This document shows positions 1 through 8,372 of a stretch of 64,000 bases of DNA, in pieces. The notes beneath the pieces were generated by a model, which was given only the letters and a program-made list of their open reading frames with translations, was not told the DNA's origin and ran no database searches. The position numbers and the translations under genes are program-made. Numbering within the stretch: position 1 is the first letter of the stretch; every line of letters starts with the position of its first letter. Source of the DNA: an uncultured Chryseobacterium sp. (GTDB lineage: Bacteria; Bacteroidota; Bacteroidia; Flavobacteriales; Weeksellaceae); contig CAJYLH010000024.1 in the NCBI GenBank assembly GCA_913775525.1, positions 49,909 through 113,908 of the forward strand. Direction: 5' to 3'.

Positions 1-400
1 CTAAATCGCTGAAATTATTGGAGGTCTTGTAAATGTATGGTACGAAGTGAACCTTCGGTTCGCTGTACCAGTACAGGTAATAATCCAGGAAAGCCCGGCC
101 GGCAGTGATGAGTGTTACCAGGATAATGACGGTTGCAGGCTTTTTATTTTCTGCATTCAAAAGCATTACGAATCCAAGGGTGAGTGCTGCATAGACGATC
201 AGTTCAACAATGAAAAAAGCCACATGCACAATATCATAGGTAGGATGGGTTCCCGGATCGGGCGTGTGCAGCATGGACAGGAAATCAATGCATTCTATAA
301 GGAGGAATACGGCATACAACCCATATAGATACGCACAGAGCTTAATAGCGTTGTTTTCAGATCCGTAGAGGTTATAGAGAAATGTCGTTAAATTTTTCAT
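1..400 (-). CDS. Integral membrane protein, C-terminus cut by window edge
   Basis: The frame opens with ATG at 400 (MKNLTTFLYNLYGSE...) and runs without a stop to base 1, so at least 133 residues are present. It has about three hydrophobic segments (near residues 22-42, 58-82 and 91-107), the last followed by aromatic residues (DYYLYWY). I do not recognise the family. It stands alone on the minus strand, with about 190 bases of AT-rich spacer between it and the end of the AraC-type gene. The reading of the frame is direct; the function is unknown. Confidence 0.65.
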   Translation of the reverse strand, partial: MKNLTTFLYNLYGSENNAIKLCAYLYGLYAVFLLIECIDFLSMLHTPDPGTHPTYDIVHVAFFIVELIVYAALTLGFVMLLNAENKKPATVIILVTLITAGRAFLDYYLYWYSEPKVHFVPYIYKTSNNFSDL

Positions 401-594
401 AATCTGCTTTAGGTAAACGGTATTGTTTTAGTCTAAATTACAAAAAATGGGCAGATTATGGAGGATGGAGCTGTTTTCAGCTGTTATTTTTTTTATCGGT
501 ATGATGGAGATTTAAAATTTAATGATTTAAAGATTTAAAGATTGGTGTAAACTAGGGATTTTGGTTTGATAGGGTGGATTGTATATGACATGGG

Positions 595-1500
595 TTATTT
601 ATTTCTGACACGGAATGTTTTAGGAGAGATCTTCATCTTCTTTTTAAAGAATTTCCCGAAAAAAGACTGGTCACTGAAATTGAGTTCTTCAGAGATCTGA
701 GCAACCGAAAGGCTGGAATTGAGCAGCAGGTCCCTGGCTTCCATAATGACGGAATTGGTAATGATCTCACGTGTAGAATCTCCCGATGCTTCCTTAATCA
801 CCCGTGTCAGGTAGCTTGGGGTTACAGACAGCTGTTCTGCATAGAATTCTACGGTACGTTCTTTTCTAGAATGTTTGGAAAGCAGGTCCAGGAACTGATA
901 CACAATTTCCTTTCTCCGGGAAGTCGTAGGATCAATCATTTTCTTTTCCGTGCAGCGGTAAATCGTCATGATTTCGAGGACGATCGAATTGAAATAATGA
1001 TTGATCAGGTCTTTTGAATAATAATCATCACGGTCATCCGCTTCATCAATCTGGCGGATCAAAAATTTGAAAGTCTCCCGGTCTCTGTCTGTGGGGTGCA
1101 GGACGGGAGTGTTTTTTTCTGAAAAAAATATAATCTCGTTGATGTAATTCATATACCGGATGTTTTTCTGAACGAAAACATCACTGAATACAATGCCGGT
1201 TATTTTAACATTTTCTTTATTATCGCTGGGATAGATAGTCGCATTGGCCGGAATAATCAGCATATCATTCGGTTTCAGAGCAAGGGTTTCGAAATTGATC
1301 TGTAATTCAGAATTTCCTTCCATAATCAGGATAATGGCAGAATTATCCGTTCTGAAGGGATACGGATACGGCGTAGTACAGAAATCTGAGGTTTCATCAA
1401 TGATGAAAAAGTCATTTTTTATACGCTTCTGATCTGTATTTTTATTCAGCGTCTTCAGCAGGTCGTTAATGTTATGAAAAGCAACAGGACTGGTCATCAT
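595..1500 (-). CDS. AraC family transcriptional regulator
   Basis: 301 residues with the usual AraC layout: an N-terminal cupin-like sensing half (roughly residues 20-170, rich in beta-type segments such as the NDMLIIPANATIYP stretch) and a C-terminal double helix-turn-helix. The DNA-binding part holds TPSYLTRVIKEASG and the family signature region VAQISEELNFSDQSFFGKFFKK near the end. It is on the same strand as, and downstream of, the TetR gene (69-base gap) and faces away from the efflux operon at 4064. Control of that pump is possible but only inferred from position. Ligand unknown. Confidence 0.88.
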   Translation of the reverse strand: MMTSPVAFHNINDLLKTLNKNTDQKRIKNDFFIIDETSDFCTTPYPYPFRTDNSAIILIMEGNSELQINFETLALKPNDMLIIPANATIYPSDNKENVKITGIVFSDVFVQKNIRYMNYINEIIFFSEKNTPVLHPTDRDRETFKFLIRQIDEADDRDDYYSKDLINHYFNSIVLEIMTIYRCTEKKMIDPTTSRRKEIVYQFLDLLSKHSRKERTVEFYAEQLSVTPSYLTRVIKEASGDSTREIITNSVIMEARDLLLNSSLSVAQISEELNFSDQSFFGKFFKKKMKISPKTFRVRNK

Positions 1501-1569
1501 AGCTGTTTTTGGATAAATGGATAATAAAGTTAAAAAATAAAACGGGATAAAATGATGTTCATCAGGCCA

Positions 1570-2160
1570 TCATATTTCTGCGGGTTTAAGGAGCAGCCTG
1601 AGGATTCTTTTTACATCCGGTTCCGTTTGGTTTTCCGCTGTAAGAAATTCCTGCCTTTTTCTGAGGAAATCCATAGAAATATAGTATCCATTGACGATTG
1701 AAAGCAGATGGGCCAGAAAATCTGCCGGTCCTGCATACTCAGTATTATTGTTCCTGATCCAGATCATGATCTCCGGAATCAGCTCCCCGAATGGGTTCAA
1801 TATTTTTTCTGTATGATCCTTCAGCTCATACTGAGTGATAAGGTAGACATCCAGATAGGGGTATTTTTTATATTTTGCCGCATAATAAGCAATATACCGT
1901 TCCAGTTTTGCTTCAAAGGCGAGACCTTCCATATAACCGGGCAGAAGCGGAGAAAATTCCTGCGTAACTTCTCTGATTACCGTGTCGATCAGGTTTTTCT
2001 TGGAATGGAAGTAATAATGGATGGCCGTCCGCTCAATTCCGGCATACTCAGAAAGCTGTTGCGTGGTTACCGTAAACAGGCCTTGCCTGAACAGCAGCTG
2101 TTTGGTAACATCTTTGATCCTATCTTCTGTTTTCAAGGTGGTCAGCTTTTGAGTTGTCAA
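1570..2160 (-). CDS. TetR/AcrR family transcriptional regulator
   Basis: 196 residues. The N-terminal TetR helix-turn-helix lies at about residues 14-60 (TTQQLSEYAGIERTAIHYYF then HSKKNLIDTVIREV), followed by an all-helical ligand domain. Its ATG overlaps the stop of the upstream 89-residue gene by 4 bases (2157-2160), which indicates translational coupling in an SRPBCC - unknown - TetR operon. TetR repressors often sit beside efflux pumps, and RND system 1 starts about 1.2 kb away on the other strand, so it may repress that pump or its own operon. Family certain; target inferred. Confidence 0.88.
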   Translation of the reverse strand: MTTQKLTTLKTEDRIKDVTKQLLFRQGLFTVTTQQLSEYAGIERTAIHYYFHSKKNLIDTVIREVTQEFSPLLPGYMEGLAFEAKLERYIAYYAAKYKKYPYLDVYLITQYELKDHTEKILNPFGELIPEIMIWIRNNNTEYAGPADFLAHLLSIVNGYYISMDFLRKRQEFLTAENQTEPDVKRILRLLLKPAEI

Positions 2161-2426
2161 TGACTGTAGTGGAAAACCGGCAGTCCTGTTTTTTCCGTTT
2201 GGGCAGGAATCTTATTCAGAATAGAAAATTCAGTCTTATAGAGTTCGAAGACCGGTCGGAGTTCATTAACAGAAAACAACGTTTCTGATGATACGTTCAG
2301 GCACCTGAAATCATTGTCCATATACTCGCATTCGCAGTTCGGGATCAGTTCCAGGATGTCTTCCCTGAGCCAGAAAGCGTCCATGATCTCTTTGAATTTC
2401 AGCTTAAAAAGAATTGTTTTTTTCAT
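2157..2426 (-). CDS. Hypothetical protein, 89 aa, in TetR operon
   Basis: A small soluble protein (MKKTILFKLKFKEIMDAFW...) with no signal peptide or membrane segment and two cysteines close together (NCECEY). I do not recognise a family. Support for a real gene is its position: it starts 7 bases after the SRPBCC gene and overlaps the TetR start by 4 bases, a tight operon arrangement. It may work with the SRPBCC protein; this is inference only. Confidence 0.6.
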   Translation of the reverse strand: MKKTILFKLKFKEIMDAFWLREDILELIPNCECEYMDNDFRCLNVSSETLFSVNELRPVFELYKTEFSILNKIPAQTEKTGLPVFHYSH

Positions 2427-2433
2427 GTATGGT

Positions 2434-2868
2434 TTATTGTATTTTTATACGTTGGGCGTGATGCATGATCAATGAAAGGTCTTCAGGAGTGTCGTCCAGG
2501 ATTTTGTGCATAACCGCAATCCTCCAGAACCAGGAAAGCATTCCTGTTATAGAGGTGGATATGGTCAGCTTCAGGCCTCCTTCCGTTTCTTCCAGGATAA
2601 ATTTCCGGTCCATGGCAGCCAGAAGAAATCTGATCCTGAATGCAAATGACCGGTAACGGTCCAGTTCCGTTATCATTGCTCTGGTTTCTATGAAATCACG
2701 GTGCTTAACGGAAAACAGGGCTCCGGGAACCAGTTTCCTTTGCAATAGGGAAGAACGCAGGATATTGAAATCCCAACGGTTCCAGTGATTGAGATCCGTG
2801 ATCAGTGTCCAGGCCTGTTTCCTGTTGACTTCACTGCTTATGCTGGAAAAAGACAAAGTTCGCATCAT
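2434..2868 (-). CDS. SRPBCC-fold (polyketide cyclase/START-like) protein
   Basis: The sequence MMRTLSFSSISSEVNRKQAW..LITDLNHWNRWD is the typical start of an SRPBCC ligand-binding domain, followed by alternating strands (PGALFSVKHRD, LKLTISTSITGM) and a C-terminal helix; about 144 residues, the normal size for one domain. The open frame extends 15 codons further upstream to 2913, but those residues do not fit the fold, so I place the start at 2868. First gene of a tight operon with an 89-aa protein and TetR. It probably binds a hydrophobic small molecule, which would suit a regulator locus next to an efflux pump. Confidence 0.6.
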   Translation of the reverse strand: MMRTLSFSSISSEVNRKQAWTLITDLNHWNRWDFNILRSSLLQRKLVPGALFSVKHRDFIETRAMITELDRYRSFAFRIRFLLAAMDRKFILEETEGGLKLTISTSITGMLSWFWRIAVMHKILDDTPEDLSLIMHHAQRIKIQ

Positions 2869-3010
2869 GGCCTGTAAATATTGGTTCACCAGGCAAATTT
2901 CAACAGTATACATTCAGATTCAAAGGTCTGTTTTGTGCTGAAATTGGTCTGTATCGTACCTGATCTGGCATATTGCCTGAATGCTACTGAACCTTATCGT
3001 ATGAGGGCAA

Positions 3011-3480
3011 GCACTGCGGCGCCGTCAGTTCGAGTTTTTTTCGCAGCAAAGCGGAGAAAAATGTATCGAGAACCTGTGATTAATAAACAAAAGTGGGATC
3101 CTTTTCAACAAGTTCTCGATATACTCCACTTCGTTTCGAACCCGAACAGACGGCGACGGAAATTAACTGGTGACCAACACTGCGGCCCCGTCAGTTCGAG
3201 TTTTTTTCGCAGCATCGCGGAGAAAAATGTATCGAGAACCGGTGATTAACAAACAAAAGAGTGCTGCTTTTCAAAAAAATTCTCGATACGCTCCACTTCG
3301 TTTCGCATCCGAACAGCCGACAACGGAAACCTATCCCTGACAAACACTACGTCCCCGTCAGTTCGAGTTTTTTTCGCAGCGAAGCGGAGAAAAATGTATC
3401 GAGGACCGATGAGTAATATAAAAAAACAATTCTTTCAACAATCTGCGATACGTTCCATGGAATTCTGCACTTCAACCGAC
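3011..3480. repeat. Three tandem 166-167 bp inverted-repeat units
   Basis: Units begin near 3012, 3178 and 3345. Each carries arm A (CGTCAGTTCGAG, a T7 run, CGCAGC, GGAGAAAAATGTATCGAG) and, after about 35 variable bases, arm B (TTCTCGATACGCTCCACTTC then GTTTCG), which is roughly the reverse complement of arm A, so each unit can fold into a long imperfect hairpin. Units 1 and 2 are best preserved; unit 3 has a degraded B arm. No convincing gene lies inside; the open frame at 2881-3249 crosses the repeats and is not protein-like. Such CTCGATAC-type elements are, as far as I know, dispersed intergenic repeats in flavobacteria. Confidence 0.8.
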
Positions 3481-3974
3481 ATACGATATGATCTGCTCAA
3501 AAAACAAGGCTGGAAAAGACCAATTCAGACTGGGTTTAAACCTTTTATATGATAAAGATGTTGATGAAATTTGTTGTGCAAATAATAGCGTTAGCAAACA
3601 ATAGTGTAGGATTGTTTTTTTTCATTAATTTGGGAATCGGTCACATGGATAGATGTGGCCGATTCATATATCCCGATATTTCAAATCACTCTTTTACAAA
3701 ATGATACATCGCCTGATGGATCATCCGCTTGCAGAGAAATCATATCCTGAAACCGTGTGTCTTTCCGGCATAACTCAATGTCATCCGCTGCTTGTCAGTG
3801 ATCCGTTATCATGTGCAGCTAAGGCAGTATTCTTTTTATATTCTGTGCAGAAAACCTCTTTCCATCTTCATACCTGTTATGAAATTCCTATGGCAGATCT
3901 TGCAAAAAGCACAAGTATGTATGCCTTTCAGGTCATTTGTATCATTTTAGACCATTTTAAGACGAAAACAGACC
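3481..3974. other. Non-coding spacer with a 13-bp hairpin
   Basis: No convincing gene between the repeat array and the efflux operon. One strong structure is seen: GAATCGGTCACAT (3634-3646) pairs with ATGTGGCCGATTC (3653-3665) across a 6-base loop with one G-U pair. A T8 run lies just before it on the plus strand, not after it, so it is not a standard plus-strand terminator. A 108-codon open frame (3653-3979) begins inside the hairpin but has no family resemblance. Confidence 0.5.
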
Positions 3975-4005
3975 TTTGAACCGGACTGTTCTTAGTCCAA
4001 ATTTG
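3975..4005 (+). promoter_or_regulatory. Probable promoter and operator of RND efflux operon 1
   Basis: TTTG (3975-3978), 19 bases, then CAAATTTG (3998-4005), close to the flavobacterial TTTG / TAnnTTTG pattern with C in place of the first T. Between the boxes is an inverted repeat, GGACT (3983-3987) and AGTCC (3994-3998), well placed for a repressor such as the nearby TetR. The adaptor ATG is about 58 bases downstream. Confidence 0.45.
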
Positions 4006-4063
4006 CACTCACAAACAATAAGTACTCCATAGGGAAATCCCTACAACTTCAAATGGTAGATTT

Positions 4064-5110
4064 ATGAAGAGAATAAAAAAGAGCTCTATTCTTTTATTAG
4101 GAACTGTAGTCCTGCTTGCATCATGCGGAGGCAAAGACAAGCAGGAAACGGCTGTAAAAACCGATCCGGTAAAGGTCTCGGTACAAAAGACAGAACTTTC
4201 CTCCGGACCGGAAATATTAACCTACAGCGGCAGCATTGAAGCTGATAACAGCGTAAACATCGGTTTCGGAGTTTCAGGACGGGTGACTGCGGTCTCCGTC
4301 CAGGAAGGGCAGAAGGTTTCGAAAGGACAGTTGCTGGCATCCATTGAAACCGGCACCTATCAGAACGCTCTTGCCGTCGCAGGTGCGGGCCAGGAACAGG
4401 CACAGGACAACTTCAACCGGCTTAACCAGCTGTACCTTAAAAACAGCCTGCCGGAACGAGATTACATTGCAGCGAAGGTAGCGCTGGCACAATCCAAAGC
4501 CAACCGCGAAATAGCCGCGAAAAATCTCCGGGATACCAGGCTGTATGCCTCATTTTCCGGGATTGTTTCCCAGAAGCTCACGGAAGCCGGGGCAACTGCG
4601 GCACCTGGCGTTCCCGCATTTACCATTGTGAAGACAGATCAGGTGTATGCGGTAGCTTCCATTACGGAAAATGAGATCAGCTCACTAAAGATCGGGGATG
4701 CCGCCGATATTTCGGTACCCAGCCTGAACCAGACCATCCATGGACGCGTGACCATCATCAATCCGCAGGCGGATAACAATTCCAAAACTTATACAGTGAA
4801 AATAAGGCTGAACAATTCGGGCGGACAGATGCTTCCGGGCATGATTGCGGACATCAGCATCAATACCGGAAAAAGCCGCAGTGCACTGACTGTGCCTGCC
4901 CAGGCAGTCCTCAAAGATCCTTCAGGCACCAGTTATGTCTATATCCTGAAGTCTGAAAAAGGAAAAACCACCGCTTTTAAAAAACGGGTGGAAATGGAAA
5001 GCATGGCCGGGGCAAGCAATGTAGTCATCAAAAGCGGCCTGAACCCGGATGATAAGGTCATCATTTCCGGGCAGACCAGGCTGGAAGACGGAAAAGCCGT
5101 TACGCTGTAA
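4064..5110 (+). CDS. RND efflux periplasmic adaptor (membrane fusion lipoprotein)
   Basis: 348 residues. A lipoprotein signal (LLGTVVLLASC, Cys about 21) anchors it to a membrane facing the periplasm. The HlyD/AcrA order is visible: first lipoyl half (SIEADNSVNIGFGVSGRVTAV then EGQKVSKGQLLASIE), a helical hairpin with many Ala and Gln (AGQEQAQDNFNRLNQLY...), second lipoyl half (YASFSGIVSQKL), a beta-barrel (SLKIGDAADISVP) and a C-terminal membrane-proximal domain. It links the inner-membrane pump encoded 7 bases downstream to the TolC-like channel, so the three genes form a complete tripartite exporter. Substrate unknown. Confidence 0.92.
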   Translation: MKRIKKSSILLLGTVVLLASCGGKDKQETAVKTDPVKVSVQKTELSSGPEILTYSGSIEADNSVNIGFGVSGRVTAVSVQEGQKVSKGQLLASIETGTYQNALAVAGAGQEQAQDNFNRLNQLYLKNSLPERDYIAAKVALAQSKANREIAAKNLRDTRLYASFSGIVSQKLTEAGATAAPGVPAFTIVKTDQVYAVASITENEISSLKIGDAADISVPSLNQTIHGRVTIINPQADNNSKTYTVKIRLNNSGGQMLPGMIADISINTGKSRSALTVPAQAVLKDPSGTSYVYILKSEKGKTTAFKKRVEMESMAGASNVVIKSGLNPDDKVIISGQTRLEDGKAVTL

Positions 5111-5117
5111 TTTAAAA

Positions 5118-8100
5118 ATGAATAAAGAAATGACGAATAAAAAAGTGCATTTTCTGGAAGCAGCAATGAAGCATAAGCAGGTGGTGATTGTACTGGTCGT
5201 TTTGCTGATGATCATGGGGATCAATTCCCTGATGAACATGCCGCGAAGTGAAAACCCGCGGATCGATATGCCTGTAGCAGCTGTTTTTGCGCTCTATCCG
5301 GGTGCCGACGAACATCAGGTAGAGGAGGAAGTAGCCAAAAAAATAGAACAGTACCTTTTCTCCTTTGAAGAAATCAAAAAGAAAAAAGTAAAAGCCGAAG
5401 TTAAGGAAGGGCAGGTATTTTTTACCGTTGAAATGAATGCCGATGTCAAAGACCGTAAAAAATTCTGGCATACCCTTCAGCTCGATATGGATGCCAACCT
5501 TCGCCCGAAGCTTCCGGCAGGTGTGGTAGGACCGTTCATCAACAGCAACTTTGCGAATGTGACCGCTATGATTATCTCCGTATCCTCAAAAGACAGGTCA
5601 TATGCCGAGATTGAGAATTATGTGGATAAGCTGGAAGACGGACTTAAGGTAATTCCCACCGTTTCCAAGATCAACCGTTCCGGCGGTCAGAGGCAGCAGA
5701 TTTACATCAAAATCAATGACCGGAAGCTGCAGCAGTACGGGTTCGATATCAGTACGCTGGTGGCGGCTATCCAACAGCAGAATATTACCGGGTACAACGG
5801 TGAGATTTCCGGAGGCTCCAATGCGATCATCCCCATTTATACCAACAGCCGTTACAGGACTATGGCAGATATCGGTGAGCAGATTGTCTATACAACGCCC
5901 GCGGGCAACGTAGTCCGACTGAAGGATGTGGCAGAACTGGAACGGCGTTCTGAAGAACCGGCCTCCTATGTTAAAGTAGGGAATGAGAAAGCCATGGTTC
6001 TTACAGTGGATATGCAGCCCGGGAACAATATTGTAGCGTTCGGGAAGGAAGTGGAACAGAAAATTCATGAGATACAGAAAAATTTCCCTTCCGATATCCA
6101 TATGAAGACCATTGTAAACCAGCCTGAAGCCGTTGGAGAGAGCATCAGCCATTTTATGCTGGAATTTGCCATGGCAATTGGTTCGGTGGTATTGGTCGTG
6201 ATGCTGCTGTTGCCTGTACGGGTAGCGGGGGTAGCTTCGGCGGCGGCGCCTATTTCCATTATCATCACATTCGGGATTATGCAGATGGTAGGCCTGGAAC
6301 TTCATCAGGTAACCCTGGCGGCTCTGATCATCGTTCTCGGGATGGTGGTGGACAATGCCATTGTGGTCGTCGATAATTATATTGAAAAGCTGGATGAAGG
6401 CTTAACGCCATGGACAGCCGCCTGGCAGGCTGCACAGCAGCTTTTTGTACCGATTTTCACGGCCACTATGGCGATTATTTTTGCCTTTGCTCCGTTAGCG
6501 TTATTTATGGAAGGCATCGCCAAGGACTTTATGGTATCACTGCCGATAACCGTCGCCATTGCCCTGATTACTTCCATGCTGGTTGCGCTTTTCCTGACGC
6601 CTTACACCTGTTATGTCTTTATTAAAAAAGGACTGAAGCATAAGGTGTCTGACCGGCCTGTAAAGAAAAATATGCTGGACCATCTTCAGACCGTATTCGA
6701 TAACGGCGTGGGGCAGGCATTCAAATGGCCTAAAATGACCATGCTGATAGGGCTGCTGTCAGTTATTTCAGCCATTTTCATCGCGACCAAAGTAGACCCG
6801 GAATTTTTCCCGCTCAGCGAAAGGAACCAGTTCAATATGGAAATCTGGATGCCTAACGGCACTTCACTGGAAAAGACCGGGGAAAAAGTAAAAGAGCTGG
6901 AAAACATCCTTAAGAAAGATAACAGGGTAGTGGATATTACCAGTTTTGTAGGCATGAGCTCCCCGCGGTTCCATACGACCTATGCGCCTGAGTCCCCCAA
7001 AAAATATTTTGCCCAGGTTTTCATCACGACCGTTAGCAACGATGCGACGAATGAAATGGCTAAAGAATACCTAGTAAAGCTGAAAAACTTCCTGCCTGAC
7101 GGATACGTCAAAGTTAAGCAGCTCAGTTTCCAGGAAGGTTCACCGATTGATATCCGGGTAGTCAGCGATAATGAATCTGACCAGAGAAAGATCGCTTTAG
7201 AGGTAAAAAAGATCCTGGAAAATACACCCGGAACCAATAATGTCCGGCTGAACAGCGAATACGATTACATGGCCGTAAAACTGAATGTGGATGATGTAAA
7301 AGCCAACCGCCTCGGCGTTACCGGGCAGGCCATTACCCAAACCCTCGGCGCCGGCCTGAAAGGATATTCCGTTTCCACTTTATGGGAAGCAGATAAGCCG
7401 GTAGATATATTCGTGAGGTATGACTCCGTAAGCCGGAAGGATATGAGTGCCCTGGAAAACCTTCACATCCAGTCGCGTTTCGGGGGCAAGGTCCCGCTTA
7501 AGGAAGTCGCTACGTTACAGCCGGAATGGCATACAGGTGTGATTTCCAGGAAAAACGGGATCAAATATACCAGTGTGCTTGCAGAAGCCCAGCTTGGCCC
7601 TAAACCATCCAGGATCCTTAAAGAAGCCCAACCGAAGATTGACGCACTTGCTCTACCTGCGGGAACCACCATCCAGTACGGAGGTGATGCGGAGGCTACA
7701 CTGGAAAACACGCCGGGGATGTTGCTTTCACTTTCCGTGAGCCTGATCCTGATCTTCCTGACCCTGCTGTTCCAGTTCAAGAGCCTGGGAAAAGCCCTGA
7801 TCATCCTGTGCACCTTCCTGTTAAGCCTTTTCGGAGCCTTCTTTGGATTGTTTATCACTGGAAATCCATTGGGAATGACCGGTTTTATGGGAATTATCAG
7901 CTTAATCGGTATTGTAGTGAGGAACGGGATCATCCTGGTGGATTATGCGGATGAGCTGATCCGGGAACATGGATACACCCATAAAGCAGCAGCTATGGCA
8001 GCGGCAAAAAGAAGGATGCGCCCGATTTTCCTGACTTCAGCAGCGGCTGCCGTTGGAGTGGTGCCTATGATCTTAGGCAAATCCCCGATGTGGGCTCCGT

Positions 8101-8267
8101 TGGGAAGTGTACTTGCATTCGGGTTGATCTTCTCTATGATCTTCACGCTCTTCATTGTTCCGGTCATGTACTACAAGCTGCTCAAAGACCCTGTTGCTAA
8201 AGATGAAACGCCTGAAAACCAGGCTGATGATGAAGTGATTTTGTACAAGCCCAAGCCTCATCATTAA
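5118..8267 (+). CDS. RND efflux transporter permease subunit (system 1)
   Basis: 1049 residues, the normal length for an AcrB-like trimeric pump driven by the proton gradient. I start at ATG 5118 (MNKEMTNKKVHFLEAAM), 7 bases after the adaptor stop; the open frame begins earlier at 5049, inside the adaptor gene. The first membrane helix (VVIVLVVLLMIMGINSL) precedes a large porter loop, then helices 2-6, a second porter loop and helices 7-12. The proton-relay region in helix 4 reads GMVVDNAIVVVDN, one Asp followed by Asn where drug-exporting HAE-1 pumps have two Asp (compare system 2). Family certain; whether it exports drugs or other compounds is open. Confidence 0.93.
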   Translation: MNKEMTNKKVHFLEAAMKHKQVVIVLVVLLMIMGINSLMNMPRSENPRIDMPVAAVFALYPGADEHQVEEEVAKKIEQYLFSFEEIKKKKVKAEVKEGQVFFTVEMNADVKDRKKFWHTLQLDMDANLRPKLPAGVVGPFINSNFANVTAMIISVSSKDRSYAEIENYVDKLEDGLKVIPTVSKINRSGGQRQQIYIKINDRKLQQYGFDISTLVAAIQQQNITGYNGEISGGSNAIIPIYTNSRYRTMADIGEQIVYTTPAGNVVRLKDVAELERRSEEPASYVKVGNEKAMVLTVDMQPGNNIVAFGKEVEQKIHEIQKNFPSDIHMKTIVNQPEAVGESISHFMLEFAMAIGSVVLVVMLLLPVRVAGVASAAAPISIIITFGIMQMVGLELHQVTLAALIIVLGMVVDNAIVVVDNYIEKLDEGLTPWTAAWQAAQQLFVPIFTATMAIIFAFAPLALFMEGIAKDFMVSLPITVAIALITSMLVALFLTPYTCYVFIKKGLKHKVSDRPVKKNMLDHLQTVFDNGVGQAFKWPKMTMLIGLLSVISAIFIATKVDPEFFPLSERNQFNMEIWMPNGTSLEKTGEKVKELENILKKDNRVVDITSFVGMSSPRFHTTYAPESPKKYFAQVFITTVSNDATNEMAKEYLVKLKNFLPDGYVKVKQLSFQEGSPIDIRVVSDNESDQRKIALEVKKILENTPGTNNVRLNSEYDYMAVKLNVDDVKANRLGVTGQAITQTLGAGLKGYSVSTLWEADKPVDIFVRYDSVSRKDMSALENLHIQSRFGGKVPLKEVATLQPEWHTGVISRKNGIKYTSVLAEAQLGPKPSRILKEAQPKIDALALPAGTTIQYGGDAEATLENTPGMLLSLSVSLILIFLTLLFQFKSLGKALIILCTFLLSLFGAFFGLFITGNPLGMTGFMGIISLIGIVVRNGIILVDYADELIREHGYTHKAAAMAAAKRRMRPIFLTSAAAAVGVVPMILGKSPMWAPLGSVLAFGLIFSMIFTLFIVPVMYYKLLKDPVAKDETPENQADDEVILYKPKPHH

Positions 8268-8293
8268 AATTTTCCATAATCAATTTTTTAATC

Positions 8294-8361
8294 GATTGTC
8301 CTGTATGCATCCCCGTTCAATAGAGTTTATAGTTATCACTGACCGCTGCAGGACAATTTTT
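8294..8361 (+). other. Long-range stem inside RND operon 1
   Basis: ATTGTCCTG (8295-8303) is matched by CAGGACAAT (8349-8357), followed by TTTTTA, across a 45-base loop between the pump stop and the channel start. It could be an attenuator or weak terminator lowering expression of the channel gene. Seen in sequence; function inferred. Confidence 0.4.
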
Positions 8362-8372
8362 ATACAGAAAAA

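Noticed and set aside
2881-3249. 122-codon frame across the tandem repeats
   Set aside because: Encodes the same repeat DNA twice and overlaps the SRPBCC gene start on the other strand; the repeat structure explains it.
3011-3480. CRISPR array
   Set aside because: Units are 166 bp and contain internal inverted repeats; there are no short direct repeats with unique spacers and no cas genes.
3653-3979. 108-codon plus-strand frame before RND operon 1
   Set aside because: Begins inside a hairpin, no recognisable domain, Cys/His/Pro-rich composition like random DNA, and it runs into the efflux promoter.
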